Positions 1-5,233 of a DNA stretch of 5,233 bases are shown here, one piece after another; positions within the stretch are counted from its first letter, which is position 1; the number at the start of each line of letters is the position of its first letter. Where the stretch lies: positions 1 through 5,233 of the forward strand of contig JAUYFZ010000110.1 of the NCBI GenBank assembly GCA_030689585.1, written 5' to 3'. The notes beneath the pieces are model-generated. The model did no database searches. It worked only from the letters and a program-made list of their open reading frames with translations, and was not told where the DNA came from. This DNA is from Rhodocyclaceae bacterium (GTDB taxonomy: Bacteria > Pseudomonadota > Gammaproteobacteria > Burkholderiales > Rhodocyclaceae). The position numbers were made by a program, and so were the translations under genes.

Positions 1-785
1 TTGCGATCCACCACCACGATATCGCCCGGCGCAACCGTTGAATGCCAGACAATCTTGTTGGACGTCGATGTGCCATTGGTCACAAAAAACAAGTGGTCGA
101 CCCCAAAAATACGGGCGGCATTCCGTTCGGATGCCGCCACCGGGCCGGTATGGTCGAGCAACTGACCGAGTTCTTCGACCGCATTGCACACGTCGGCCCG
201 CAACATGTTCTCCCCGAAAAACTGGTGAAACATTCGACCCACCGGACTTTTCAAGAAAGCCACGCCCCCCGAATGGCCGGGGCAATGCCATGAATAAGAC
301 CCGTCCGCTGCATAGTGTGTCAGCGCACGGAAGAAGGGCGGCGGCAATGAATCCAGATAGTCACGCGCCTCGCGCACCACATTGCGGGCGATGAATTCCG
401 GCGTGTCCACAAAAATGTGGATAAAGCAGTGCAACTCGCGCAGCACATCATTGGGAATGTGCCGTGAGGTGCGGGTTTCGCCATGCAGAAAAATAGGGAT
501 GTCGCTGTTGCGATAGCGAATTTCAGCAACGAAAGCACGCAACTCGGCAATGGTTTCTGCTTCCTTGTTAGTCAGTTCCTCATCATCAATGGAGAGGATG
601 AAAACAGACGCACGGCTTTGCTGCTGGGCAAAAGACGTTAGATCACCGTAACTGGTGACCCCCAGTACTTCCAGTCCTTCTTCTTCGATGGCCTTGGCCA
701 ACGCACGAATGCCGAGTCCAGACGCATTCTCCGAACGGAAATCTTCGTCGATGATGATGACGGGGAAATGAAAACGCATACTCAT
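1..785 (-). CDS. Orn/Lys/Arg-type decarboxylase, N-terminal part (runs off left edge)
   Basis: Partial gene: 261 codons are visible and the C-terminal part lies beyond position 1. Family members are PLP-dependent fold-type decarboxylases (E. coli AdiA, CadA, LdcC, SpeC; about 710-755 residues) that remove CO2 from a basic amino acid to give a polyamine or its precursor. What is seen: residues 1-145 resemble the response-regulator-like N-terminal wing domain. Next come the family motifs SWHCPGHSGG (165-174), KSPVGR (179-184), a GEN...D segment (191-198), LLDHTGP (209-215) and the cofactor-domain motif TNGTSTSNK (236-244), then GDIVVVDR. The PLP-binding lysine would lie outside the window, and substrate specificity cannot be read from this part. 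Two starts are possible, ATG at 785 or ATG at 779. An AGG at 788-790 is spaced well only for 779 (8 nt), and the conserved-looking sequence begins there, so 779 may be the true start. The gene begins 3 nt after the dcd stop, which suggests co-transcription. Confidence 0.9.
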   Translation of the reverse strand, partial: MSMRFHFPVIIIDEDFRSENASGLGIRALAKAIEEEGLEVLGVTSYGDLTSFAQQQSRASVFILSIDDEELTNKEAETIAELRAFVAEIRYRNSDIPIFLHGETRTSRHIPNDVLRELHCFIHIFVDTPEFIARNVVREARDYLDSLPPPFFRALTHYAADGSYSWHCPGHSGGVAFLKSPVGRMFHQFFGENMLRADVCNAVEELGQLLDHTGPVAASERNAARIFGVDHLFFVTNGTSTSNKIVWHSTVAPGDIVVVDR

Positions 786-788
786 CGC

Positions 789-2489
789 CTAAATTTTCGG
801 TAGGGTTACCCCCACCTGCCCCTGATATTTGCCCCCTCGGTCACGATAAGAGGTTTCACACACTTCATCGGATTCAAAGAAAATCACTTGAGCGCATCCT
901 TCTCCTGCGTAAATTTTGGCCGGTAGCGGCGTGGTGTTGGAAAACTCCAGCGTCACATAGCCCTCCCATTCCGGCTCGAAAGGCGTTACGTTCACAATAA
1001 TTCCGCAATTGTGGACGAAGATGCCGTCCTCCAAAGCGAAATTGCCTGCTTCAGGAACGGTCAAGCAATAAACATCGTGATCTCCCTGCATGGGACGTAC
1101 CGCAACGACCTTATGATTACGATATTCCCCTCCCGTCAATCCTCGAAATTTATCTAATACCTGCGGAAACCGTCGAAAGACGGAACGATCACAGGCAAGT
1201 AATCGCGCCGCCCCACGAATTGATCCTGTTTGATGCAATGCTTTGCTCACAATATCATCCGTAATTTCCGAACGTTGATTCAAATGACGAGCCATTTCTG
1301 CTTGGCGTTGATGTCTTTCCGGGTTAGCTTGTGCCCATACCTCTTTCATTCGCTCCCCTTGACGCTTACGTTCGGCATGGTCTTGGTAGCGGGCAATCAT
1401 GGCCTCGCGATGCGCTTGTCGAGTTGCCTCTGAAGGATTGTTGCGTGCCGCCAATAAATTGGCTCGCTGCATCGCGTATTCGTCATCATGCCAAAACCGG
1501 GTAGCGCGCTCACTCTGTAACGTTGCATAACGCTCGGCCCATTCTGGATTTTGCATTCGTCGATGCAATGCCTCACGAATAGACGCTGCATGTTCATCGG
1601 GATCAAATTCATCGCCATAGTTAGCCGCGTTGTGCAGCTTGAGATGGGCCTGAGCATCCATGCGAACGATATTCCATGGATTGTTATTCAACCGATCAAT
1701 ATCGACGTGATGACGATGCGTATTTGGAGTATCTGTGTAAAGGTCATTGCGCAAGTTCCATTCATCGGCCAGACGATGCGTGGGGTACAAATGCCCGTTT
1801 AATGGCTGATAAACCATCTCGTAACCACGAAAGAGATCTCGATACAACGGCATGAGCGATGCCCCCGGCGTGAGATCGCCTGCGGCCATCCAGCGACCAT
1901 CTCGCAACATAAAAAGATGATCAGGGGTGACAAAGATACCTTTCCCATTATCTAGCGTTACTTCCACCAAACTATCACGACCAATGTATCGGGGAGCATC
2001 CAACTGCGTGACAATCAAGCGACCGTTTGCACCGATGCTATAACCCCAAAACAATTCGCCTTGCTCTGCACGAAGGGTCATTTCTTCCAGCGTGGGCGCA
2101 GTACCATCCACCAAGGCAACACGCGTATCACCACGAAAACAGCGGGCATACGTGCTTTTCCCCAGACAAACCGTCAGAACATTGCGCGGGATGCGAAAGT
2201 ATTCCACCGTACGGGCCAACGCAAAAGAATTCGGCGGAATGATGCAGGAATTCCCCGACATCTCGACAAAGGAATTGGGATCGAAATTCTTCGGGTCAAC
2301 GATGGTCGAATTGATGTTGGTAAATACCCGGAACTCATTGGCGCAGCGAATGTCGTACCCGTAACTCGACGTGCCGTAGGAGACAATCTTCTGTCCCTTC
2401 ACCTCACGGATCAAGGTTGGCTCGAACGGATCGATCATGCCGGTACTCTCCGCCATGCGGCGGATCCACTTGTCGCACTTGATAGTCAT
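789..2489 (-). CDS. dcd: dCTP deaminase precursor interrupted by an intein
   Basis: dCTP deaminase converts dCTP to dUTP and ammonia, feeding dUMP for thymidylate synthesis; it acts in the cytoplasm as a trimer. The frame encodes 566 residues. Residues 1-116 and 495-566 are the enzyme and add to 188, the usual length of this proteobacterial subtype. Residues 117-494 are an intein. Family motifs: [12 protein letters not shown] (42-53), GKSTYAR (110-116), GYVTLEFSN (510-518) and a C-terminal DRGGKYQGQ (550-558). By alignment to E. coli Dcd (catalytic S111, R115, E138), the active-site residues are S112, R116 and E515 (E137 after splicing). The intein therefore lies directly after the catalytic Arg and separates it from the Glu. 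The unspliced precursor is expected to be inactive. ATG at 2489 abuts the mrp TAA, and no clear Shine-Dalgarno sequence is visible, which suggests translational coupling to mrp. The frame is open throughout, so this is not a pseudogene. Confidence 0.95.
   Translation of the reverse strand: MTIKCDKWIRRMAESTGMIDPFEPTLIREVKGQKIVSYGTSSYGYDIRCANEFRVFTNINSTIVDPKNFDPNSFVEMSGNSCIIPPNSFALARTVEYFRIPRNVLTVCLGKSTYARCFRGDTRVALVDGTAPTLEEMTLRAEQGELFWGYSIGANGRLIVTQLDAPRYIGRDSLVEVTLDNGKGIFVTPDHLFMLRDGRWMAAGDLTPGASLMPLYRDLFRGYEMVYQPLNGHLYPTHRLADEWNLRNDLYTDTPNTHRHHVDIDRLNNNPWNIVRMDAQAHLKLHNAANYGDEFDPDEHAASIREALHRRMQNPEWAERYATLQSERATRFWHDDEYAMQRANLLAARNNPSEATRQAHREAMIARYQDHAERKRQGERMKEVWAQANPERHQRQAEMARHLNQRSEITDDIVSKALHQTGSIRGAARLLACDRSVFRRFPQVLDKFRGLTGGEYRNHKVVAVRPMQGDHDVYCLTVPEAGNFALEDGIFVHNCGIIVNVTPFEPEWEGYVTLEFSNTTPLPAKIYAGEGCAQVIFFESDEVCETSYRDRGGKYQGQVGVTLPKI
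1140..1265 (-). other. Helix-turn-helix-like DNA-binding segment at the end of the intein endonuclease
   Basis: Precursor residues 409-450 read as a small helix-turn-helix, with the core [19 protein letters not shown] at 423-441. It has the A-A-x-x-L-x-x-x-x-x-x-V spacing of short DNA-binding modules found beside HNH homing endonucleases. It follows a charged, helical stretch (about 297-405) with recurring NPE-W / A-R-x-x-x-E units that resemble NUMOD3-like repeats. The likely role is recognition of the dcd target site. This rests on pattern recognition by eye only, with no profile search. Confidence 0.55.
1632..1721 (-). other. HNH endonuclease motif within the Dcd intein
   Basis: Precursor residues 257-286 carry an HNH pattern: [18 protein letters not shown] (258-275) then AHLKLH (281-286). 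H260/H261, N270/N273 and H282/H286 are the likely metal-binding and catalytic positions. The H-H-x-D-x-(4,5)-N-N-P-x-N-(9)-H spacing is typical of phage, intron and intein HNH homing endonucleases. The preceding residues 231-250, with [14 protein letters not shown], match the lead-in helix often seen before this motif. In the family such enzymes cut intein-free alleles so that repair copies the element in. Activity on an empty dcd allele is an inference. Confidence 0.85.
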
Positions 2490-3578
2490 TTAGGTGTTCT
2501 GAATCACGATGTTGGGAAACTTTGCACTGTGATCCTTGGCCTGTTGTGCAATCTTCACCGCCACTTTTCGTGCGATGTCCTTATAGATTTCAGTCACCCG
2601 TCCTTGCGGGTCAGCGACCACGGTCGGACAACCACTGTCCACCTGCTGACGAATATTGATGTCTAACGGCAAATGACCTAATACCTCCACTTTGTAATCT
2701 TCACCCATGCGGTTAGCCCCGCCTGTCCCAAAGATGTGTTCCTCGTGACCGCACTGGGAACAAATATGAAGACTCATGTTCTCCACGATGCCCAGAATGG
2801 GAATGCTGACTTTCTCGAACATTTTCAATCCCTTGCGGGCATCGAGCAACGCAATGTCCTGTGGCGTGGTGACGATGACCGCTCCCGTCACAGGAACCTG
2901 TTGAGCCAGCGTGAGTTGAATGTCTCCCGTGCCCGGCGGTAGATCGATCACCAGATAATCTACGTCTTTCCATCGCGTTTCGGTGAGAAGCTGGGAAAGA
3001 GCTTGTGTCACCATCGGGCCACGCCAGACCATCGGTTGTTCGGGATCAATCAGGAAACCAATCGACATGGCCTGAATGCCATGCGCTTTCATCGGCTCCA
3101 AACTTTGTCCGTCGGAAGATTCTGGGCGACCCGAAATACCCAGCATCAGCGGCTGCGAAGGGCCATAAATATCGGCATCCAGAATACCCACGGCCGCCCC
3201 TTCGGCCGCTAGGGCCAGTGCAAGATTCACGGCAGTCGTCGACTTACCAACCCCGCCCTTGCCGGAAGCCACGGCGATAATATTTTTCACCCCCTGCACC
3301 AGCTTTGTCCCCCGCTGCACCGTATGGGCAACGATTTTTGAGGTGACATTGACACTCACCGTCGACACACCGGGCACGACTTTCAGTTTATCGACGATCA
3401 ACATCCGTATCGATTCGAACTGGCTCTTCGCGGGGTAACCCAGCTCGATATCGAGCGAAACAGCCGCTCCGTCCACTTTGATATTTTTGGCGCAGCGCGT
3501 AGAAATAAAATCAAGCCCCGTATTCGGGTCAAGGATGTCCTTCAAAGTGGCCTGGATTTGGGATTCGGAGAGTGTCAT
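2490..3578 (-). CDS. mrp: Mrp/ApbC family iron-sulfur cluster carrier ATPase
   Basis: A 362-residue cytoplasmic P-loop ATPase of the Mrp/ApbC/Nbp35 group, which binds a labile Fe-S cluster at a dimer interface and passes it to apo-proteins. Residues 1-85 form the N-terminal DUF59 (MIP18-like) domain. Residues 98-345 are the ATPase domain: deviant Walker A GKGGVGKST (106-114) with signature Lys107, LDADIYGPS (133-141), and the switch/Walker B region LVIDLPPGTGD (209-219). The cluster-binding CxxC lies at C273 and C276 in ENMSLHICSQCG. Length and domain order are normal for proteobacterial Mrp. The ATG at 3578 is supported by a GAAGG ribosome binding site at 3585-3589, 6 nt upstream. The TAA stop touches the dcd ATG with no gap. 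Mrp was once thought to be linked to methionyl-tRNA synthetase because of a common neighbourhood; metG is not adjacent here. Confidence 0.96.
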   Translation of the reverse strand: MTLSESQIQATLKDILDPNTGLDFISTRCAKNIKVDGAAVSLDIELGYPAKSQFESIRMLIVDKLKVVPGVSTVSVNVTSKIVAHTVQRGTKLVQGVKNIIAVASGKGGVGKSTTAVNLALALAAEGAAVGILDADIYGPSQPLMLGISGRPESSDGQSLEPMKAHGIQAMSIGFLIDPEQPMVWRGPMVTQALSQLLTETRWKDVDYLVIDLPPGTGDIQLTLAQQVPVTGAVIVTTPQDIALLDARKGLKMFEKVSIPILGIVENMSLHICSQCGHEEHIFGTGGANRMGEDYKVEVLGHLPLDINIRQQVDSGCPTVVADPQGRVTEIYKDIARKVAVKIAQQAKDHSAKFPNIVIQNT

Positions 3579-3652
3579 GGAACGCCTTCAAGAGATGATG
3601 GAAAATGAGTGACTAGTATACACTTCGCACATTTCATTCCGCCCCAATCACC
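3579..3652. promoter_or_regulatory. Divergent intergenic region between mrp and ccmC
   Basis: This 74-bp spacer must hold the promoters for both gene groups unless ccmC is expressed from further upstream. It is more AT-rich around 3600-3640 than the flanking genes. A TATACT -10-like hexamer lies on the minus strand at 3615-3620, inside an overlapping near-palindromic ACTAGTATAC stretch (3612-3621). On the plus strand, TAGTAT (3614-3619) or TATACA (3617-3622) could serve ccmC. No convincing -35 hexamer lies at the right spacing on either strand. The mrp ribosome binding site is at 3585-3589. No clear Shine-Dalgarno sequence precedes ccmC. Confidence 0.35.
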
Positions 3653-4396
3653 ATGAATAACCGCCTCATTAACTGGTTCCGTTACGCCAGTCCGCAAAGT
3701 TTTTATCCGCTCGCGGGCCGGATGATTCCTTGGTTTTGGGCATTCACTGCGGTTTTCGGCCTCATCGGCCTATGGATTAGCTTCTTTGCTGCCCCAACAG
3801 ATGCCACACAAGGGGAAGGCTACCGAATCATTTTTGTTCATGTCCCCACCTCGTGGATGTCAATGTTCATCTACTTGATCATGGCCTTTTGGGCAGGATT
3901 AGGGTTGGCGTTGAACGCTCGTCTCTCCGGCATGATGGCGCAAGCGTTGGCCCCCACCGGCGCATTGATGGCTTTTTTATCGCTTCTCACCGGCGCACTC
4001 TGGGGAAAACCCATGTGGGGGGCCTGGTGGGTATGGGATGCGCGGCTAACGTCGGAACTAATCCTGTTTTTTCTTTATATCGGCTTCATCGCCTTGCAAG
4101 CGGCCATTGACGATCCACGTCGGGCCGATAAAGCCGGTGCCATTCTGGCCTTGGTGGGGGTGGTCAACATTCCCATCATCTACTTCTCTGTGAAATGGTG
4201 GAACACCTTGCATCAGGGAGCGTCAGTTTCGCTGACCAAAGCCCCTGCCATGGCCCAGACGATGCTCTGGGGCATGTTAATCATGGCTCTGTTTTTCTGG
4301 ATGTATACCATCGCCGTCGCCCTGACCCGTGTGCGGGCCATTATTCTCGAACGGGAAAGTCATACCGAATGGGTTAAAGAGGAAGTGAGATTATGA
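3653..4396 (+). CDS. ccmC: Haem handling protein CcmC (cytochrome c maturation)
   Basis: A 247-residue inner-membrane protein of System I cytochrome c biogenesis. With the CcmAB ATPase and CcmD it presents haem to the periplasmic chaperone CcmE. It shows the haem-handling signature WGAWWVWDARLTSE (122-135), the tryptophan-rich WWD motif. The two expected axial histidines are present: H63 in FVHVPTSWM and H187 in WWNTLHQGA, matching E. coli H60 and H184. Six hydrophobic spans are apparent at about 25-45, 60-85, 97-117, 132-151, 161-180 and 203-225, the usual topology. The charged C-terminal tail is cytoplasmic. Length is normal. The start at 3653 fits the family N-terminus, but no good ribosome binding site is visible upstream (pyrimidine-rich CCGCCCCAATCACC). 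The stop overlaps the ccmD start in an ATGA. ccmA and ccmB, often upstream, are replaced here by the divergent mrp gene. Confidence 0.96.
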   Translation: MNNRLINWFRYASPQSFYPLAGRMIPWFWAFTAVFGLIGLWISFFAAPTDATQGEGYRIIFVHVPTSWMSMFIYLIMAFWAGLGLALNARLSGMMAQALAPTGALMAFLSLLTGALWGKPMWGAWWVWDARLTSELILFFLYIGFIALQAAIDDPRRADKAGAILALVGVVNIPIIYFSVKWWNTLHQGASVSLTKAPAMAQTMLWGMLIMALFFWMYTIAVALTRVRAIILERESHTEWVKEEVRL

Positions 4397-4566
4397 TCTG
4401 GAACAGTCCGGCAGATTTTTTTGCGATGGGAGGTTATGCCTTCTATGTATGGGGAAGTTTCGGGGCCTGCGCCCTTGCCATGATCGTGGAACCTTGGCTC
4501 GCCACCCATCGTCGAACCACGATTCTTAACAGTTTGAGCAAACTCAATCAGGACAATAACGAATGA
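4393..4566 (+). CDS. ccmD: Haem exporter accessory protein CcmD
   Basis: A small 57-residue frame between ccmC and ccmE. CcmD is a single-span inner-membrane protein that helps release haem-loaded CcmE from the CcmABC complex. The N-terminal part holds the family-typical [13 protein letters not shown] (12-24), followed by the rest of one hydrophobic span (about 15-35). After this comes a basic, hydrophilic cytoplasmic tail containing HRR (39-41). Size, topology and position match CcmD. It overlaps ccmC by 4 nt and ccmE by 4 nt (ATGA at 4393-4396 and 4563-4566). An AGAGGA sequence at 4378-4383 is a likely ribosome binding site, 9 nt before the start. Identification rests on both context and the GGYAFYVW motif, since CcmD proteins are poorly conserved. 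Confidence 0.93.
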   Translation: MIWNSPADFFAMGGYAFYVWGSFGACALAMIVEPWLATHRRTTILNSLSKLNQDNNE

Positions 4567-4988
4567 AACCTCGTCACAAACGCATCGTCCTCATCGTCGG
4601 GGGACTCGTCGCCTTCGGAGCCGCCGCCGCTTTTGTTTTGAACGCACTGGACAGCAATATCGCCCTCTACGTCACCCCCACCGAAGTAGCCGCCGGAAAA
4701 ATCCCTCAAGGCAAGGCCTTTCGCATCGGCGGCTTGGTCAAGGAAGATTCCATCCGGCGTGACAACCTGACCGTACATTTCGTGATGACCGATACAGCAA
4801 AAGACATTCCCGTCGCCTACACCGGCATCCTGCCGGATCTGTTCAAGGCAGGCAAAGGCGCGGTCGTACAAGGCCGCCTCGGTGCGGACGGAACCTTTAC
4901 CGCCACCGAAGTACTGGCGAAACATGATGAAAACTACATGCCCCCCGAAGCAAAATATGCGGTGGATCAGGCACAGAAAAACAAATGA
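4563..4988 (+). CDS. ccmE: Periplasmic haem chaperone CcmE
   Basis: A 141-residue membrane-anchored haem chaperone. It receives haem from CcmC, holds it covalently in the periplasm, and hands it to the CcmF/H ligation complex for attachment to apocytochrome c. An N-terminal signal anchor spans about residues 8-28 after a basic start (MKPRHKR). The rest is the beta-barrel (OB-fold) domain, with [14 protein letters not shown] (50-63), VHFVMTD (71-77), [21 protein letters not shown] (84-104) and, near the end, [12 protein letters not shown] (118-129). His121 in this HxxxY motif is the covalent haem ligand, and Tyr125 is the usual axial ligand. The C-terminus is short. An AGGA at 4550-4553 is a plausible ribosome binding site 9 nt before the ATG. 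The start overlaps the ccmD stop by 4 nt. ccmF, which often follows, does not directly follow here. Confidence 0.97.
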   Translation: MKPRHKRIVLIVGGLVAFGAAAAFVLNALDSNIALYVTPTEVAAGKIPQGKAFRIGGLVKEDSIRRDNLTVHFVMTDTAKDIPVAYTGILPDLFKAGKGAVVQGRLGADGTFTATEVLAKHDENYMPPEAKYAVDQAQKNK

Positions 4989-5016
4989 TGGACGACCTAA
5001 CGGGCATGGCGAATCG

Positions 5017-5096
5017 CCACCCCGCATCATGAAACATGCCCCATTGACCCCCCTCCCCACCCCGCATCATGAAACATGCCCAATGGACCCCCATCC
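5017..5096. repeat. Two tandem 40-bp direct repeats downstream of ccmE
   Basis: Two head-to-tail copies, 5017-5056 and 5057-5096. The first 25 bases (starting CCACCCCGCATCATGAAA) are identical, and the remaining 15 differ at four positions (5042/5082, 5045/5085, 5053/5093, 5056/5096). The second copy runs into the C-rich inverted element that follows. The unit contains CATGAAACATG, a short interrupted dyad. No coding role is supported. This may be a local duplication or part of a dispersed intergenic repeat family. Confidence 0.85.
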
Positions 5097-5178
5097 CCCC
5101 CCCAACCCTCCCCTTGAAGGGGAGGGAGAGATGCTCCTCCCCTCCCCCTTCAAGGGGGAGGCTGGGAGGGGGATGGGG
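5089..5178. repeat. C/G-rich nested inverted-repeat element (REP/MITE-like)
   Basis: Two perfect 21-bp palindromes with one-base centres lie at 5106-5126 (arm CCCTCCCCTT, centre G) and 5141-5161 (arm CCTCCCCCTT, centre C). A larger pair of arms also exists: 5089-5113 is the reverse complement of 5154-5178 over 25 bp with four mismatches, beginning CCCCATCCCCC. The whole 90 bp could therefore fold as one long hairpin or as two small ones, as in paired REP-type elements. Similar SPLEGGG-encoding intergenic repeats are familiar in proteobacterial genomes. A role in transcript 3'-end stability or termination after ccmE is possible, but no T-run follows, so a standard intrinsic terminator is not supported. 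Confidence 0.8.
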
Positions 5179-5205
5179 AATGTGTTTCACGCTAAGGAAT
5201 CCATC

Positions 5206-5233
5206 ATGGCGTTAGACCGCATGACCAAACTGT
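5206..5233 (+). CDS. Start of an unidentified gene (runs off right edge)
   Basis: Nine codons, MALDRMTKL, are visible before the window ends. The start is supported by an AAGGA ribosome binding site at 5194-5198, 7 nt upstream of ATG 5206, which is stronger than those of most genes in this window. An in-frame ATG at 5221 has no comparable site. The N-terminus does not resemble CcmF, CcmG, CcmH or CcmI. It loosely recalls the ClpB/Hsp104 N-terminus (M-R-x-D-K-x-T-x-K in many bacteria), but nine residues are far too few to assign a function. The repeats at 5017-5178 separate it from ccmE, so it is probably its own transcription unit. Confidence 0.5.

Larger units (their letters stand above)
1008..2141 (-). 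mobile_element. Intein with HNH homing endonuclease region in Dcd
   Basis: A 378-residue in-frame insertion (precursor residues 117-494). N-terminal splicing block A begins [13 protein letters not shown] with catalytic Cys117. Block B is [12 protein letters not shown] (185-196), with the conserved T188 and H191 of the TxxH motif. C-terminal block F is [14 protein letters not shown] (473-486). Block G is GIFVHN (489-494), with penultimate His493 and terminal Asn494, followed by the +1 nucleophile Cys495. This is the residue set of a class 1 intein: N-S acyl shift at Cys117, transesterification to Cys495, then Asn494 cyclisation. Block F departs from the common pattern: Cys475 where Asp is frequent, and Gly482 where His is frequent. 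The central part carries an HNH motif rather than LAGLIDADG motifs. No difference in base composition from the flanking extein is obvious by eye. The open frame and intact splice residues suggest an active element, but splicing itself is inferred. Confidence 0.95.

Noticed and set aside
38..550. Several short open frames on both strands within the decarboxylase region.
   Set aside because: The minus-strand frame beginning at 785 or 779 encodes clear decarboxylase motifs across the whole stretch; the others are out-of-frame shadows.
1008..2141. The extra residues in Dcd could be a fusion domain, an assembly artefact or a frameshifted neighbour gene.
   Set aside because: Both boundaries carry intein splice residues, the frame is open throughout, and the flanks rejoin to a full 188-residue Dcd without gap or overlap.
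2061..2666. A 201-residue plus-strand open frame across the dcd/mrp junction.
   Set aside because: It is antisense to strongly supported dcd and mrp coding sequence, has no recognisable domain, and reads like a shadow frame.
5008..5018. Short perfect dyad GGCGA-A-TCGCC shortly after ccmE.
   Set aside because: A 5-bp stem with a one-base centre and no T-run is too small to call a terminator or operator.
5017..5096. Possible CRISPR array because of the spaced identical segments.
   Set aside because: There are only two copies, the units are contiguous 40-mers without unique spacers of constant length, and no cas genes are visible.
5106..5161. Intrinsic terminator for the ccm genes.
   Set aside because: The stems are strong, but no T-run follows either hairpin, so the repeat-element reading is better supported.
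4548..5190. Minus-strand frames of 170 and 97 residues opposite ccmE and the repeats.
   Set aside because: Their sequences (SLPLEGGGEE and repeated ACFMMRGG) are translations of the repeat DNA and of antisense ccmE, with no sign of a real protein.
5206..5233. Naming the right-edge gene clpB.
   Set aside because: Nine residues give only a vague resemblance, so no symbol was assigned.

Overview
The window looks like chromosomal DNA of a proteobacterium, most likely gamma- or betaproteobacterial. Three things point that way: the 188-residue type of dCTP deaminase, an Mrp/ApbC with an N-terminal DUF59 domain, and System I (Ccm) cytochrome c maturation genes. No species can be named from the sequence. 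Nearly all of it is coding, in two divergent gene groups that share a 74-bp spacer at 3579-3652.

Leftward group (minus strand, 3578 down to 1): mrp (Fe-S carrier ATPase), then dcd (dCTP deaminase), then the first 261 codons of an Orn/Lys/Arg-type decarboxylase that runs off the left edge. The genes are packed tightly. The mrp stop codon touches the dcd start codon, and dcd and the decarboxylase are 3 nt apart, so they are probably one transcript.

The main point of interest is dcd. Its reading frame is 566 codons because a 378-residue intein (1008-2141) sits between Arg116 and Cys495. Removing it leaves exactly 188 residues, the normal size for this family. The intein has recognisable splicing motifs at both ends and an HNH-type homing endonuclease region inside, followed by charged helical repeats and a helix-turn-helix-like segment. 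It splits the deaminase active site, so the enzyme should depend on protein splicing.

Rightward group (plus strand, 3653-4988): ccmC, ccmD and ccmE, joined by two 4-nt ATGA overlaps. Together they load haem onto the CcmE chaperone for cytochrome c assembly. ccmA and ccmB are not upstream, and ccmF does not directly follow, so this is a partial ccm cluster.

Right end (4989-5205): a non-coding stretch with two 40-bp direct repeats and a roughly 90-bp C/G-rich inverted-repeat element. After it comes the first nine codons of another plus-strand gene with a good ribosome binding site.
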